A stretch of DNA of 62,000 nt from Apostichopus japonicus (taxonomy: Eukaryota; Echinodermata; Holothuroidea; Aspidochirotida; Stichopodidae): assembly GCF_037975245.1 (NCBI RefSeq), contig NC_092577.1, positions 33,004,398-33,066,397 of the forward strand, written 5' to 3'. This document shows, piece by piece, positions 13,007-27,600 of this stretch. The first letter of the stretch is position 1. Every line of letters starts with the position of its first letter. A model generated the notes under the pieces. The model was not told where the DNA came from and made no database searches. It worked only from the letters and a program-made list of their open reading frames with translations. The position numbers and the translations under genes are program-made.

Positions 13007-15426
13007 ATATATATATATATATATATATATAAATATTCATCTTTCAACTTGTGTACAAGTTTGACCATTTTGCATGGCATCAGTTTGTGATAAGACACTG
13101 GATAAATTACACTGGATTTATGTTACTCTCACATTTCCATGGTTACAAGGGAAGAAAATCATACATGCTACAGTAGAAAGTGATGCAAAAAGAAACATCC
13201 CGGCCCTCATCCATTCTAGCATGCAGACTTTATTATGAATGTCATGTGAAAATGTATACCAAAAGTCTTCAAAATTTGTGGCCATTTTAGCATATCTACC
13301 AATAAATTTTTCCCACTCGAGTTCTTAAAGTGCATAACCTGATAGCCTGGGATTTTGAAATAAACATGCAGTCCTTCCCATTTTCAGAAGATCACACAAC
13401 TTTTGCCATTTTGTTTCTGAAAGTTAACTTACTAGAATGATTTAAATTATTACTTGTCCTAACCCTGATGGAAGAGGATAAGAAGTACATAATTTAATAC
13501 TTTAGTAGATAAAATCAGGAACTTATTAATGAAAATATCAATAACCAGTTAAATACATGCCCCCGCCCCAACCCCCCCCCCCCAACACCCTCCATCCTCC
13601 TGGAGTCATATAAACTTTGTACTGTCTGTGACGATTCCAAGTTTCTAAGGCTTTGTAGCAATGCATTGTTATTTTCAGATGAAAAAAGAGATATCTTCAA
13701 AAACAAAGTCAATATCTTTAAAATATATTTTGTTTCCTTCTAGCTGTTCACTCCATATCTTTGCAGAAGTGACAATTTTCTGCTGGTAATTTCTGAACGA
13801 GCATTTTTTCAAGAAAATACACGGACACAAGTTCCCATGACATGCGTGTTTCTTACCAGTAAAACTCCTTGGACATGAGATAAATCTCCTTGGACATGAG
13901 ATAAAACTGTCGTATGTTTACTGTACAATGTTTACCATGCCTTACTATTTGTCATCACGCCATTGTGAAAATCAGCTGATCGTGCGATGTAGTTAATAAA
14001 ACACCCGAGGTCACGCTACACACTAATTTCGCAGTACACGTACACATGCGTATCACATGATATGCTTATTCATCAAATTTAAAGTACCTTTTACTTTGTC
14101 TTTGCAAATATTATAATATCGTACGCAGCGCAGATAGCTAGATAACGTTGTTTGTACAGATATGAATATTCATTACATATATTGTATACTCATACCGTAT
14201 TTATTAACTTATGAGAAATTTTAGTACTAACTTTAGTGCGTGCTGTAATGGCGTAATGTGAAGTTCTGTCATGCTAACGTCAACGAGATGTTCTTACCCA
14301 TAATTTTCGTTTGGCTTACCGAATATTGGATTACTTCTTAACGAGTTAGTATTGTTGTGATAAGATTCTAAGTCATTTAAAATCGTTTGTGACAAGTCTA
14401 GGTAAGACATTGAATTCTGTTTGATTCTTGGGGAATGTTCGGTTTAATGACATCACCGGCGTTAGTAACCGATACGATAGTATTACTGCTATAGTACTTA
14501 GTAGTTAGTAGTACTAGCAAGTAGCATAGGTAGTGGTGGTAGAGGAAAGATGTAGCCTAGGCCATAGGCCTATACTGTACGGTTCTTGTAGCCATTATTT
14601 GTTATAGGCCTAGTTAGTACTAGCATCTAATTGTTTGTGCTAATATTCTTACTAGTCCTTTCTTGCAACGTCCGGTACTAAAAAGCGGTACGTGTAGCAA
14701 GTTCACGGGCAGTCTGTATGGGTCATTATTGATCAGAACTATTAACCTTAGATTGCTATTCCTAACAACATTACTTAGTATGCCTATCTATAATCTACTT
14801 AGTACTAATTCTAGACTAACTTAGACCTAACAATTCATTAACAATTCACATTAGCTTGTCTGTATGTCAGAGTCTGAATAGGCAAGACTGACAACATCTC
14901 AGCTAGCCTCAAACCTCAGTTAGCCTCAAACCTGGACTTGACCTAATGGTAGACCATAGGAATTGAGTAACATTCTTGGTGGACAGTCAAACCTATTTGT
15001 ATATGACCCTGTACAGACAAACTACAGAAGTTACGTAGCAAAGTCCTGTGAGAATACCCCACAACTCGCACATTTCGGGCTCTTTGAGAATGGCAGTACA
15101 TTGTAAACTATAGCCTTGTAATTGTATATCGACTTTCAGTCGTAATCTGCGACATTCAAGAGTTGCGGCGTATTCTGCAGTTAAGCAGAAGTTGTTTATG
15201 ATTTATAGATTCAACCTTCCTAAATGAGTCTCAAAGTCGTATGATATATGTCACTGATGATGCATCGGTTGATCTTTTCTCTGCTGATAAATTCACTGTG
15301 ATAATGATATATGAAACTTCTGTCTAATTTGTCAGAACTTTGGGATAAATGTTATACTAAATATTGTAACAAGTTGATATATAGCAATTTAAGACTTACA
15401 TCCTTGTTTAATGTTCCATTATACAG
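13007..15426. other. Non-coding stretch immediately upstream of the first lipin coding exon
   Basis: No coding exon is recognised. A donor-like GTAAGA at 14402 and the acceptor at 15425-15426 could bound a 5' UTR intron, but the upstream exon is not identified. A poly-C tract (about 13574-13583) lies in the first part. Confidence 0.35.
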
Positions 15427-15466
15427 ATGGTGATTGGCTAAAGAGGTAGTGTGAGACTTTGTAGCC
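15427..15466 (+). other. LPIN: Lipin 5' UTR part of first coding exon
   Basis: A splice acceptor (ATTATACAG) ends at 15426, 40 bases before the start codon. This implies at least one upstream non-coding exon. An upstream ATG at 15427 opens a five-codon frame ending in TAA, which could weakly modulate initiation. The chosen ATG at 15467 has the good Kozak context GTAGCCATGG. Confidence 0.6.
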
Positions 15467-15646
15467 ATGGAGATCATCAAGGGCATGTACTCTGGATTAA
15501 GGGATTGGTATGGCACCCTTAATCCAGCTACCTTGTCTGGTGCAATCGATATAGTTGTAGTGGAACAACCAGATGGCAGCCTGGCATGTTCTCCATTTCA
15601 TGTGAGATTTGGAAAGATGGGAGTTCTTAGAAGTACAGAGAAAGTG
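15467..15646 (+). CDS. LPIN: Lipin coding exon 1
   Basis: This exon encodes residues 1-60, the first half of N-LIP, starting [15 protein letters not shown]. The conserved [16 protein letters not shown] and [13 protein letters not shown] cores are present. It ends in phase 0 at a GTAAGT donor after the codon for Val in STEKV. The next exon continues with VDIEING, exactly as in other lipins. Confidence 0.95.
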
Positions 15647-18600
15647 GTAAGTTATTGTTCTTCTCCAATTCTTGGCCGTGTGAAACATTAATGTGAGCTT
15701 TTGGTAAATATTGCATTGCACATCCTTTCGTTATATGTGCTCTCTTACCTTCTTGGACATCTTTGTCTCTTGTAAAACGGGATATAATGATGATGGGTAT
15801 TGCCTTCCCTTGGAATAAGATGAGCAGATCTTATTCAGGGTCACTATATTGATGTTACTGTATCTCAAGTTGACATCAGAGGATAATACCTACATTTATG
15901 TTTAAAAGGAGAGATTTAAAATTTGAGGGCATCATTTGATTGGTGAGCACTATATTATAAGGATGAATGGGAAATGCACATGATTGGAGTATGAATGGAA
16001 TTTAGGCCCAGGTAAGTTTAGTTTGTAGTCGTAGACAACAAGCTGTCTTTTATAGCTCTCTACACAGAAGACTAAGCAAGACAAATTGACATTATTGCCA
16101 GGTGTTTTTCAAATCCTTAATCATTACATATATCGCTTTGCACTGCCTTTCAGTGAAAATTTGGAAAAGTCATTCAGATCTTGTAGGTGAAACTGAAATT
16201 ATTTTTAAGTTTTATAACTTAAATAACCCCTTTTCCAATTTCTATGAAAAGGTGGATATCGAAATCAATGGACAACCTGTGAATCTCTATATGAAGTTGG
16301 GTGATAACGGAGAAGCCTTCTTTGTGGAGGAAACAAATGAAGAAGAGGTGCGTATAACATTGATCTTAGTTTAAGTCTTTTGATTTGTCGATGTTGAGAC
16401 TGGGAGTTAATCAAATAGCCTGTCATTTTCCTAAAGCAAATTATTGCTATCTGGCTGCAAACTTTGCTACACTCCCTACAGAGTTTTACATCTTGTGCCA
16501 TACATTTCTGTCCCTTGTAGTTTTCTGTACCTGACTTTAACAAATTATTAATGCCATGGAACCTTTAAGCACTCTTCTAGTTTAACATTTATTAATTGCT
16601 TTGGAGCTTACAAGAGCTAGGATAACATCACAAAACATGGTATGTTTTGAGTCTGTAAAATCATCTCTATATTTAGATGTTAAAATTCCGTTCGGTACTG
16701 TGCATTGATAAGCGATAACTGTATGCATCTTTTGTGTGGTAATGAATTAGCACAACTTGAGCATGTTTCAGTTAAGGCGATAGGTACATTACAGCAAATA
16801 CAAGGTGGGAAAGGACAATTAATTGTAGAGGATTGAAATATTTTAATTTTAATTTGATTTTTCTGCTAGGAATCCGTCCCGGCTAACCTGGCCACATCCC
16901 CCATACACTCGGACCTGGCACTCATGGAAGAAGGGATTCGACGGCTTCACGCTGGCGAACTTAATCGTGGCGTTGCGGAGAAGCCGATCGAGCGACAGAA
17001 TGATTCTTCCGAGAATTCGGGCAAGAGAAGTAATGACGATGTCGGTAAATTATTGAAATATATCAAAGAGCCGCACGATGCAGAGGATATGAGGGAACTG
17101 GAGAAGCTGGTGGGGGACGTGGAAGTCACAGTCGAGACGGAGGTGGGCAGAGGGAAGGACAAACGGCAGCTGAGACTGACAGGGTCGTTGAAGGGGAAGG
17201 AAGACACGGACAGCCAGTCCAGTCTGGACGACAGTAGTAGGGACAATAGATACGGACGACAGATCTCGGACGACAGCACCACCGGGATTCCATCGTCCAA
17301 TCAGAAGGCCCGTACGAAATTCAGGAAAAAGAGGAAACGGGACGTCAAGAGAAACATTTCGTCTAGCTTGAGTAGCACAGACATGACGACCACGTGGCGA
17401 CAGGGCTCTCTGTCGGATTCGGACGGCTCTTTCTCCTCCTCCGATGAATTGGACAATAACGGCATGTTCACCATGGAAGACGTCGATAGTCTGGCCTCCC
17501 CCAGAGTCCCCCCTATTCGGGAGCCGCTGGACCGAGCAGACCCCTTGAAAGGAATTTCTGCGATGACTTCAGAGGATTGGTCCGCCGTGTCCTTGCATCC
17601 GTCGGACAGAATCTTCCATGTCTTTTCTGAGGGCGACATGACACCGTTAATCAGGTGAGAACTATCGAGCAGGGTTCTGTCTTTGTCTTCATAATCTTTT
17701 GATATTGTCTATTTCCAATGTCACTGTACAAGGAATTACAGCGTAGCGCTGTAAATCGTTTCCATACAACCACAAGGAGGGCTTCTTATTTTCTCAGTGT
17801 TAATTTTACGTTATTCATTTTTTTTTCTCTTTTTTTACCCCATCAATTACAGCCCAGAAACAACTCGTCCACCAACTCCAAAGAGTGACACAGAATTAGA
17901 AACCAACAACCGTCCTTTTCACATCTCAAGGAATAAAGGATCCATCTCGGACACTGAGAAGATCGAATGGAACTGGGGAGAATTACCCGAGGTGAGAATT
18001 CCGTTCTAATTTACATCGTCGTTGGTCTTGTTCACGGTTCTAACGTCTACAGAATAATGAAACTGAAACGGCAGACATTTGGATTTGGTCAAATTTTTCT
18101 TTTTCTTTTTGCGATACTGAATCGTGCACATATTTGAGTTCATTTACTGTACATAGTTCAACAAGTAAGAGTTTTCTGTTCTAACTAATCAAGGAAAAAA
18201 AACATATGGAGATCCCTACCAGCTTCTTGTTGGCAGCCCAGCTTGCATAATATATAACATGCATGAAAGCTGTACAGAAAAGTTGCCATATATACAGTAT
18301 GGTTTACACAGTAGAATAAGGGACAACGTCCAAAATTATATCTGTTACTAAGGGGCTTCTTAATGGCCACCGAGTCATGTACTCTAAGCTACACAATACA
18401 TTTCCAAAGTCAGTGAAACTGGCCACATGATAATGATGCCTTGTTTCTACTGTAGACCTTAAAAAGTTGGTAACAGTCCAACTGTTCTTGCTAACTAATT
18501 ATAATACAATCGCGGGATCATATTTCATACAGAGAAGTTTGAGGAGAGTAAAACCTATAGATGCATTCAACAGATGCATATGAAGTGTTTCTTAATGCAT

Positions 18601-21600
18601 ATGAATGGTTTCTTAATGCATATGCAGTGTTTCTTAATGCATATGAATTGTTTCTTAATGCATATGAATTGTTTCTTAATGCATATGAAGTGTTTCTTAA
18701 TGCATATAAAGCATCACCTTGCGCATCTGAAGCATCACCTTGTGCATATGAATTGTTTCTTAATGTGCATTATGTAGTGTTACTTATGCATATGAAGCAT
18801 CACCTTGTGCATATGAATTGTCTCATTATGCATGTACAGGATATATGCAAGTATCGCCGGATGTTTACATTACAACCACATTTCTCAAGATCATGTGGTC
18901 GTCTCGCCACAGAATTCTCTTGGCACACAGAGCAGTGTGTTGTACTCTGCTGGTACAAAAATGTTCTGTGTTTGCACTGTAGATGTAGTGAGATTGCCAG
19001 TATATACAAGCGTGGGTTGGGCACAAATATCTTTAAATTTTAATTGCAAACATCACTAATGTGGAATTCACATCATGCCATGCTTGAAAAGAAGGCGTAC
19101 TGCATACAGATATGTGGTTAAAAATGTCTATGTACCTAACAAGATAAATATTGCAAAAAAAATGTAAAGTATGATTACTGTTGGGAGTGTCAAAATACTG
19201 TACTATGCACTTCACAGTAGTTCAATACAGTGTTGCCCAATGCCCATGACAAGGTGTTTCCTGCTGAAAGACATTTAAATTGCTATTCCTGCCGAATTGG
19301 CCAAGAATGTGCTGATGTGCGACACAATTTCATGATTCATATCAAAAATGATATGTGGGAGAAATTTGATGAGATTAACTCAGTTTGGATGGCCCACCCG
19401 AGGAACTATAGACTATAGTTCAGTATTAATTTGTCTCTCCTCCAGATATGGTTGGTACAATTTCAGTTGCAAAGCAATTTTTCCGTCATTGGAATGCTGT
19501 AATTAATGCTCTTGTTCAAGACTGTTAGTGACATGTAAAGTGCCTCCCATATTTAAGAATACATGCTAAAATAACTGCTTGGAATTTCTAAACAAAGCGA
19601 GAAAAACATGTATTATCATATTTTAAAAATCTCACTTTGGTATTTGGAGAAACCACTGTCACGTGACCCTTCTGCATCTTTAACCTAGCGTCACTTACAA
19701 GACGGAGAACCGATAAAGCAACCCGAGGAAGGCGAGGTACATAATTACAAAGCTTGAGTCAGAAAACTAAAATATTTAACCTTCCTCATGCCAGCATATA
19801 AAAGCTTTCAGACTCATTTACATACAGTTACAGTACTTAGCTAGTGCTGCATTATGTGGAAGCTCTCTGTGATCAAAGAAAGACTAAAATAAACTAAAAA
19901 AAAATAAAAACTAAAACAAAAATTAAAAACTAAAGAAAAGAAAACAAACACCACCAAGGATGGACAATGGCTCTTTGTGTTAAAGCTAGTGTAAGCTGTG
20001 TTTATTGACCAGTGGACTACTGTAGCTTTAAATGTTAACTAAAGTAACACAACTGTAGACCTTCAATTTGGTTTGTAGAGGAATGTACAGTACTGTACTT
20101 CAAAAACCAAAACAAAACAAAAATTGCCAAGATCTGCTTGTACGAGTAAATTACGAGAAAATGTACCTGAAACTTGTTTTTATGTCCATCAAACCGTTAC
20201 TCATACATGTGGGTGCTTTGTGAAGTGTTTTGTTAGAGGAATTGACTGTATGAAATTGTGTGGTCTGGAAGTAAGTTGAGATGCTTCCGAGATGATTGAG
20301 GTAAATTGTTGATGCAACTTTTCGATCACAGAAAGCTTTCAAAGAGATGAGTGAAAGATCCGCTCGCTTCAACTATACAGTACATAATTACTGTAACATA
20401 CGCAGTATTCACGTCATCATGTCAGACAACATGGCTTGGGTTACGTACACTCATAAATCATATCTGCTTTTCATGTTTGTCCATCCAGGTATATTTTGAA
20501 AAATATGCAATTTTTATTGAAAATTTCCCTGGATACATGTACTGCTATATACAAAGCGCCGAAGACCCAATATACTGTAGTTTTCTTTTTCCGTTCAATT
20601 ATAATAATAATAATAATAATTTATGTTCATTAGCATAGTTGCTAATCATGTGAAAGGCACAGTTTAATCGCCATGTTCCATGTTAATATGCTTCCATTTC
20701 AGAGCCTAACTTTAAATACTATAAATATCCATGAGCTACTGTACTTTATAAAGTTATCAACCAATTATGCAAAAAATCCTGCTTGCAAATATCGAGAGAA
20801 AATGGTTCTTATTTGTGTGAATGATATACAGTACATACAGTAAAGCACTGTACAGTACGGCAATGTGCAGTACAGTAAACAATGGAAATTCGTTCTTTTG
20901 TGCATGAAATTGCATTTTCTGTTGGATATATTCTATTGTCCTTTCCAGGTAATGCCTCACTATGACACTATTAAAGTGTTCCAAGCTAAATGGCTGCATA
21001 TTGTGTCCCGGGTTGCGAAATATAAAAATTCCCTGGAGTCTACCAAAATTCATTCCTGCTTTTGTTGAGCCGGTGTGGTTTGATAATATGAATATTCATG
21101 AAGCTTGCAAAAGTGCATATGTTGCATTTTCAATTTTCCTTTCCATAACTACTGAAGGTAATGACAGATGAATCCCATACAGTGGAAGCTGCAGAGGTAT
21201 ATTCTTGATGTTTGCATGACCCTTTGCAAGTCTTTGAATATGCACATGTTGGTTGCTTTTGTTTCAGGCTACTTTTTTTTTGCATATATCTACATGCTGC
21301 CTTTGTTGTATATCACCAAGTTGTTTATATTTTCTTTTTCCAATTCCATTAATTTTCCATCCTCTTTGTGTTGCTAAATTATTGTTTATATTCTGCTTTT
21401 TGATTTGCAGTTTTTGGTTTGCTTTCTTGGTTTAATATTTCAACTACAGTATTTCCCGCCATTCTTTCAAGACCAGGATTTCCTATTCTTTAATTTCCAG
21501 TAAAATGACTTTGATAGTTAATTGAACTTGAAATGGTTGGTCAGTGTAGTTAATTAGCTTAACTTGTCAACTTGAATACTTTCATTTAAAAAAAAAAAAC

Positions 21601-24600
21601 TGAATCATATTCCATAGAAAATATACTTTTTCCCTATGACTCAAAAATGCTGAAAGCTTGCTTCAACTAATAATCTTTTTGCTCTAGAATTACCTCGGTA
21701 ACTGTGTATTAAACCAAGCCTCATCAGTCAGTTTTGATGGACTGTTAATGTTTTTCATTTTTTTTCCCCCTTCTGAATGCCTGAGGGCTACTAGGTCAAA
21801 ATATCTTGTTGACAAAGATATCTTGTTTTGGTTAATAATTGTTGTTATGAACCACTAGGACTAATGATTAAATGTCTGCCAACTTCAAAATTGCAAGATT
21901 TGATTGATGATGCTACGTACTGTATCTTAACACGGCATAATGTGACACATAAACTCCACACTATTTACTTGTCTTCTCATGCCCAGAGGGGGTGTGATGG
22001 AGGGGGGGGGGGGGGTGCGATGGAGGGGGAGTGTGGAGGGTGCTTGATTCCTAAAGGCTAACCCTGTACAGTTTTTCAAGTTACCATCTTGAATCTGCTT
22101 GAAGAAATAGTTATTTTGAGAGCAAATCTACGATTCGATAGATCTTCCATAAAAAAACACCATTAAAAGGGGTAAAACACTCAAAACCAAAGCTTTCATT
22201 ATTTTCATGATGTAAACAATGCTAGTCAAAAATGAATATTAACATTAAATTAAATGTTGATTGATAAAGAAGGTTAACGTTTATCATGTCTTTCATCTTT
22301 GCCAAGTTGTCCTCGTCGAAACTTCGTACTTGTCAAACTGTTCGCTTTAATCTTAAAGGTGGGAGCGTGACGGTCATAACATCTTTGTGAGCTTTCTCAA
22401 AGTCTTGAATGAAGTCAATATAGTGACCTTTATGCATAATATACAAGCACAATATCAATGCAAGTCTATAAAGAAGTGGCTTGATGCCGCATATACAGTA
22501 GCCCTGTGCATTGTACAGCACTGCTTCATAAATATACACCTTATGTAAGGATCATACACTTTTATTGTACAGTACTGTACCATCTATAAGAGAGCCCATC
22601 TTCTTTTTTGTATTTTAAGCATTTTATTCTTGAAGAGCCTACAGGTTCTCTCATGAAATAAACATTTTAAAATCTGTTAAAATTTCCGATTCCCAGATGA
22701 CCTAGACTCTGCATGCATTATCATTAACATCAGTTGTTAAAGGCATTGAAGACTCGCCCCAAACCACAGTAATGAAACGTGATACCTTGTTATCTTTTAT
22801 CTGGACCTGAGATGTCCATCGCTGCTACCCTGTATTGTGGGTATTGACCTAAGCTGTATGTATTGACTGTACACTAGTGTCTAATTACCGACGGTAGCAA
22901 GCTGTGTGTGTATTTTCTGGGATCAATGGTGGTATCTAACACTTATGTTACACCTCATTGGAAACTAGGTCAGATTACCGGCATCAGAGGTTTCTTTGTG
23001 CGGGAGTCTTCAATGCCTTTAACTTGTCTACAGTGATAATGAGCAGTGTTACTGTTGCTTGTGCACCTACTTTCTTATTTTGTGAACGATAGAAGTCTTA
23101 GAGTCACCAGACAGAAGACTGCTCCGAAAGTCCTCATTTAACTAATTTACTTCGCTCCTCTGTTACCTGTCTCCAAACTACATCTGTACTTTCCCATCTA
23201 CCTAGACACGACTGGAAACGTGTTAGCAAAGTGCCGCCCTCTATTTCCACTTCCGGGGCACCAACCCACTCTCTCCGTCCTACCATTCAGACGTAAAAAC
23301 TACGTGATGTTTGTTCCGGGATTCCGATCAGATGATTCTCTATCACTCTCTAACACTTTGGTGATCGTCTCTTGGATAAATTTGGATTCACAATTAGGAG
23401 AAAGTGGGCGGAGACTCGGAAGTAGGAATAGAGGGCGCAGTGCTAAAATGTTTTCAGTCATGTACAGTAGCTTAGTAAGATGGGAAAGTACTGATTTAGT
23501 TTGGAGACAGGTCAGTATCGTCACTCGTAAATCCCTATTTATTTTGTCTTTGCTTCTTGAGAGTGCCGGTATATTGGTACTGCCGGTAGTGTTCTACAGT
23601 ATATATACATTACAGCTCCCTGCATCTTGCAGTTACCAGATTGATTTTCATCTTTTCCCCTTTCAGCTGTTTCTTTCAAGATGTTTGTTTGATATTATCA
23701 ATTCAATACTTTCATATTGCTCTAATTGTATCAAGGTGGTGTTCATATTATATACTGTATATATATATTTAAAAGCAGGATTAATAAGCTAATATGCCAG
23801 TTACAAATGATATGGTATTATGTATGCTGATATATGCATGATCTAAAATCGACTAAGCGATGGTTGTGTTAATATTATTTACAATACATGTATCATTGTA
23901 CACATGTGTTATAAAAGAAGGGTTGGATTTACCTTACCAAGTGCTAAATTCAATAAGGCCCGACATTACCAGGTTTCTTGGGAGTTGAAATGTTGGTAGC
24001 ATCTCTCTTGTAAAAGTTGTGATACATATTTAGTTACTGTGTCCACAAGTTGTTGCATGTAATTAAGATTTGTCCATTAGATTTTGTGCTGATGAAGCAA
24101 TTATTCCATTGTTCTATCTAAAGGTAAACAATGCAGGATTTTACAGACAGAAATAAAATCATTTGCTAATTCTTAAAAGAGCAGATACTGTAGAGTACCT
24201 TATGATTATTATTATCTATAAAATCTTAGCAGGTATGAAGCTGTTGACAGAGCGACTCTTAAACTATATTTAACAACAAACCGCAGTTATTTAAACAATA
24301 ACAGCAAAACAAAATGTAGTTAATTAGGTCCAAGGTACATTGCTAATAACATATATACACTTATCTGTTACCTATTATAGAATCACTGGTCTCGACAGAA
24401 AAGCAAACAGTTGATGCGAAAAGTTACCTAATTGTTGGTTGGAGGCACCAAACATTGGGTTTGAGGGGGGGAAGGGGATGGGTATGGTAGGGGGAAGGGG
24501 GTGGGAGGGGTAGTTCAACACAGTGGGAGACCTTGTAGCAGCTGAAACATGGTTGCTAATTCAGTTCTTTTCACTATTTTAATGATGATCTCATTGAATG

Positions 24601-27600
24601 GTTAAAAGTGGATGTTGTAACAAAACTGGGTCAAAGACGGTCCCTCACTGCCATGTGTCCTATGATAATTGGGGAGTAATAAGTATGAGGTAAATAAAAA
24701 TAGGGGGTTCTTCTTGAGACAGTACTTTCCACTGGATTATAAAGACAATGCAGATATAATTTAGATATAATTTAAGTAGATTTCAAGTTCATCTCTTTTC
24801 GTCTTCTCCTACTTTAGGCCAGTCCAGAATCCAAGAAAAAGACAGAGAGCTCTCAGATCGATCATGGGAGCGAAAAGTCCAAAGCGGAAGAAGAGAAAGA
24901 CCGAAAGTCACTTTGGTCTCGCCTGTCCTTCAGGAGAGGTCCCCAGGATGGGGGAACCCAGGGGGGCATGTACCTTGACGACCTAGCCTCGGATGCAATC
25001 GACCCAGAAGTCTATGCCTTGTACTTTCCCGAAAGGTATTGTTTCCTGACTCTCACAATGCTCTTTCCACACATCATACATCCATCTTAAAAGTGTGTTT
25101 CCAAAACCACTAATATGTCACTTCATTACTTTGGCTTTTTTTCTGGCATCTCCAGTAAGAAAACAAGGGAGGGTAGTGGGAGGGTGGTGGGGGGAGGGGG
25201 TAGTAGGAGGGTGATGGGGGAGGGGTAGTGAAAGGGAGGGTGGTGTGGGAGGGGGTAGTAGGAGGGTGGTGTGGGAGGGGGTAGTGGGAGATTGTTGGAG
25301 GTCAGATAAAGTGCCACCGACTTCTATAGCTGGATAGCTCAGTTTCAGTTATAGCACATTGCATGAGATGTTTTGGGTAGATTCCTGTTTAAAATTAATA
25401 CAGTTTTGCATTCCTAAGTCAGTTCTCTTGTGGCTGATTGTATCGAGAAGACAAAGTCAATTGGATCAGAGTTGCAATATAGTTAATGCATGTTCCGAGA
25501 TGGTACGAATCCCTGTTAATATTTTTATAGTAGAACTGTAACAGGACTAGGAGTCAAGTTCATAAACTTCGCGATCTCCAGTCTGTAGGTGTACCAATGA
25601 CAATACTCATGTGCTTATCTGAAGACTAGAGATTCGGAAGGGTGCCTTCGTGGGTCGTGGGTGATCTATTGTGGACCCTTAGGATACCTACAGAACATTG
25701 CAGTTTAAGGTTATACTAGTTTATACTAGTTATCAGAAGATTGTCCAACTTTCGACAATATTACACTTTTTTTTGCATATTCATATTTTCCTTCTATCCA
25801 GACGATTAAGACACATCTCACAAGACCTTAAAGATGAAGACAAGTCTTCAGATCTCGGGGCATCCCTCCCTCAGTCTCCAAACACCGTGGAGTTTGAGTC
25901 CCCTCCTAGTCTGGATGACCTCAGGTCAGTCTTAACTCCTCTTCTCTTCTCTCTTTCACATGTTGCGTTTTTATCTAGATGTTACATTTGCGATTGAGTT
26001 GTGACCATAAATTCATCATGGAAGTGTGCCGAATGCTATGGATACAAAAGCTGCATTTGTCTTCAATGATGCAGGCATGAGCTATTTCCGCGAATTCGGG
26101 GAATATCCGTGAATTCTTTTCTACCTCTGGGACAAAAACTATTATCCTAACACATTGTAGCATACGCAAACTGGAGCCTATACCGCAATTTTTTGCAAAG
26201 TTCCGTAATTTTTTTCTTACCCCAGGCTCATCCCTGATGATGAAACAGTCCACTGGGAGAGATCTTTTAGTAAAACTCACGTCATGTCATTTATTCCTCG
26301 TTTTCACTTTTAAATAAGGTCTTATGATACTAAAAGGTGAATGAAATACAAGAAATGCCTGCTTTTTTTTATGATCATCCATTGTGATCAGATCCTTTAA
26401 GATCTGGCCTCTAGTCATTCAAACTTCCATGTTGAAAGTTTTGCAAGTTCTCACCTATCTTTGTTTTCCATGAAATTTGAAATTTGGTGAAAAGGTTATT
26501 GTAGTTAAGGTGAAGCTTCTTACAGTTTCTAGCTCTAAAACTTCTCTATAGACATTAAGGGGCAGGGGAAAGGGATGGGAGCATACGGAGGGGGGGGGAG
26601 GGGGATAGAGGTGTTCAACTTACAACCATAAATTATGCCTGAGTGAGGAAAAATTTGTCTTTCAGTAGGATGGGATCAATGGAGGCCTAAACTTTTAACC
26701 TCCTTTAAGTCCCTAGGTGACAATTTTTTGGGAAATTCAGATGTCAATAGCAATGATAAACTTTTAAAATGTATGATTGGTCTGTGTCGCCCACTTCCCT
26801 AAAGCTCTAAGCAGTTTGTATATTTTCTAAGCACTTCCAAACTCACAGAATACACAGTTGTTTTTCACACTTTCACACAATTGTTGTTGATGTGTCGGTT
26901 ATCTGTGAAAGGAAGCTATCGGAAACGATTGATTTCCTCTCCTGGGATCCTTAGACTTTAAGAGTATCGATGTTGTTGCATGCGGGAGGAGTTGAGTTGG
27001 TTTTTGAAAAACACATTCATCCAGTCGGGGTCAAAATTCCCTGTGAATCCGAATGGTTCATCGTGATGGATTTTAAACTGTTCTAGCTTTGTCTGGCTAT
27101 ATGACAGACCTGTCTGTAAGTTGCTCAGACAATAGTACCATGTGACTTGACTTGCAAAAAGCCCATATTAGTTTGCTACCCAAAGTGTCTGCTAGTTGGC
27201 TACAAAAAGCAGACTGAAGATTGGCTACACAGAAAGGCTGTCAGTTGGCTACACAAATAGCCTGTCTGTTGGCTACACAAATAACCTTGTCTGTTGGCTA
27301 CACAAATAGCCTGTCTGTTGGCTACACAAATAAACTTGTCTGTTGGCTACACAAATAGCCTGTCGGTTGGCTGTACAAATAGCCAAAAAGTCTGTCGTAT
27401 GGCTACACAAATAGCCTGTCTGTTGGCTACACAAATAACCTGTCTGCTGGCTACACAAATAACCTGTCGGTAGCCTACACAAATAACCTGTCGGTAGTCT
27501 ACACAAATAACCTATCGGATGGCTACACAAATAGCCTGTCGTTTGGCTACACAAAAAGCCTGTCAGTTGGCTACACAAATAGCCTGTTGGTTGGCAACAC

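Larger units (their letters stand above)
17992..24817 (+). other. Lipin intron 4 (6.8 kb)
   Basis: The longest intron. It contains a 21-bp tandem array (about 18574-18830), a TTAA-flanked element (22741-23018), a long-inverted-repeat element (23166-23511) and G-rich tracts at 22003-22035 and 24466-24510. A 190-codon open frame at 23220-23792 overlaps the 23166 element, lacks family features, and is probably not coding. I found no additional phase-0 exon with lipin similarity. Confidence 0.6.

Noticed and set aside
23220-23792. 190-codon open frame in lipin intron 4
   Set aside because: It overlaps an inverted-repeat element, shows no domain or composition typical of coding DNA, and has no lipin-phase splice sites.
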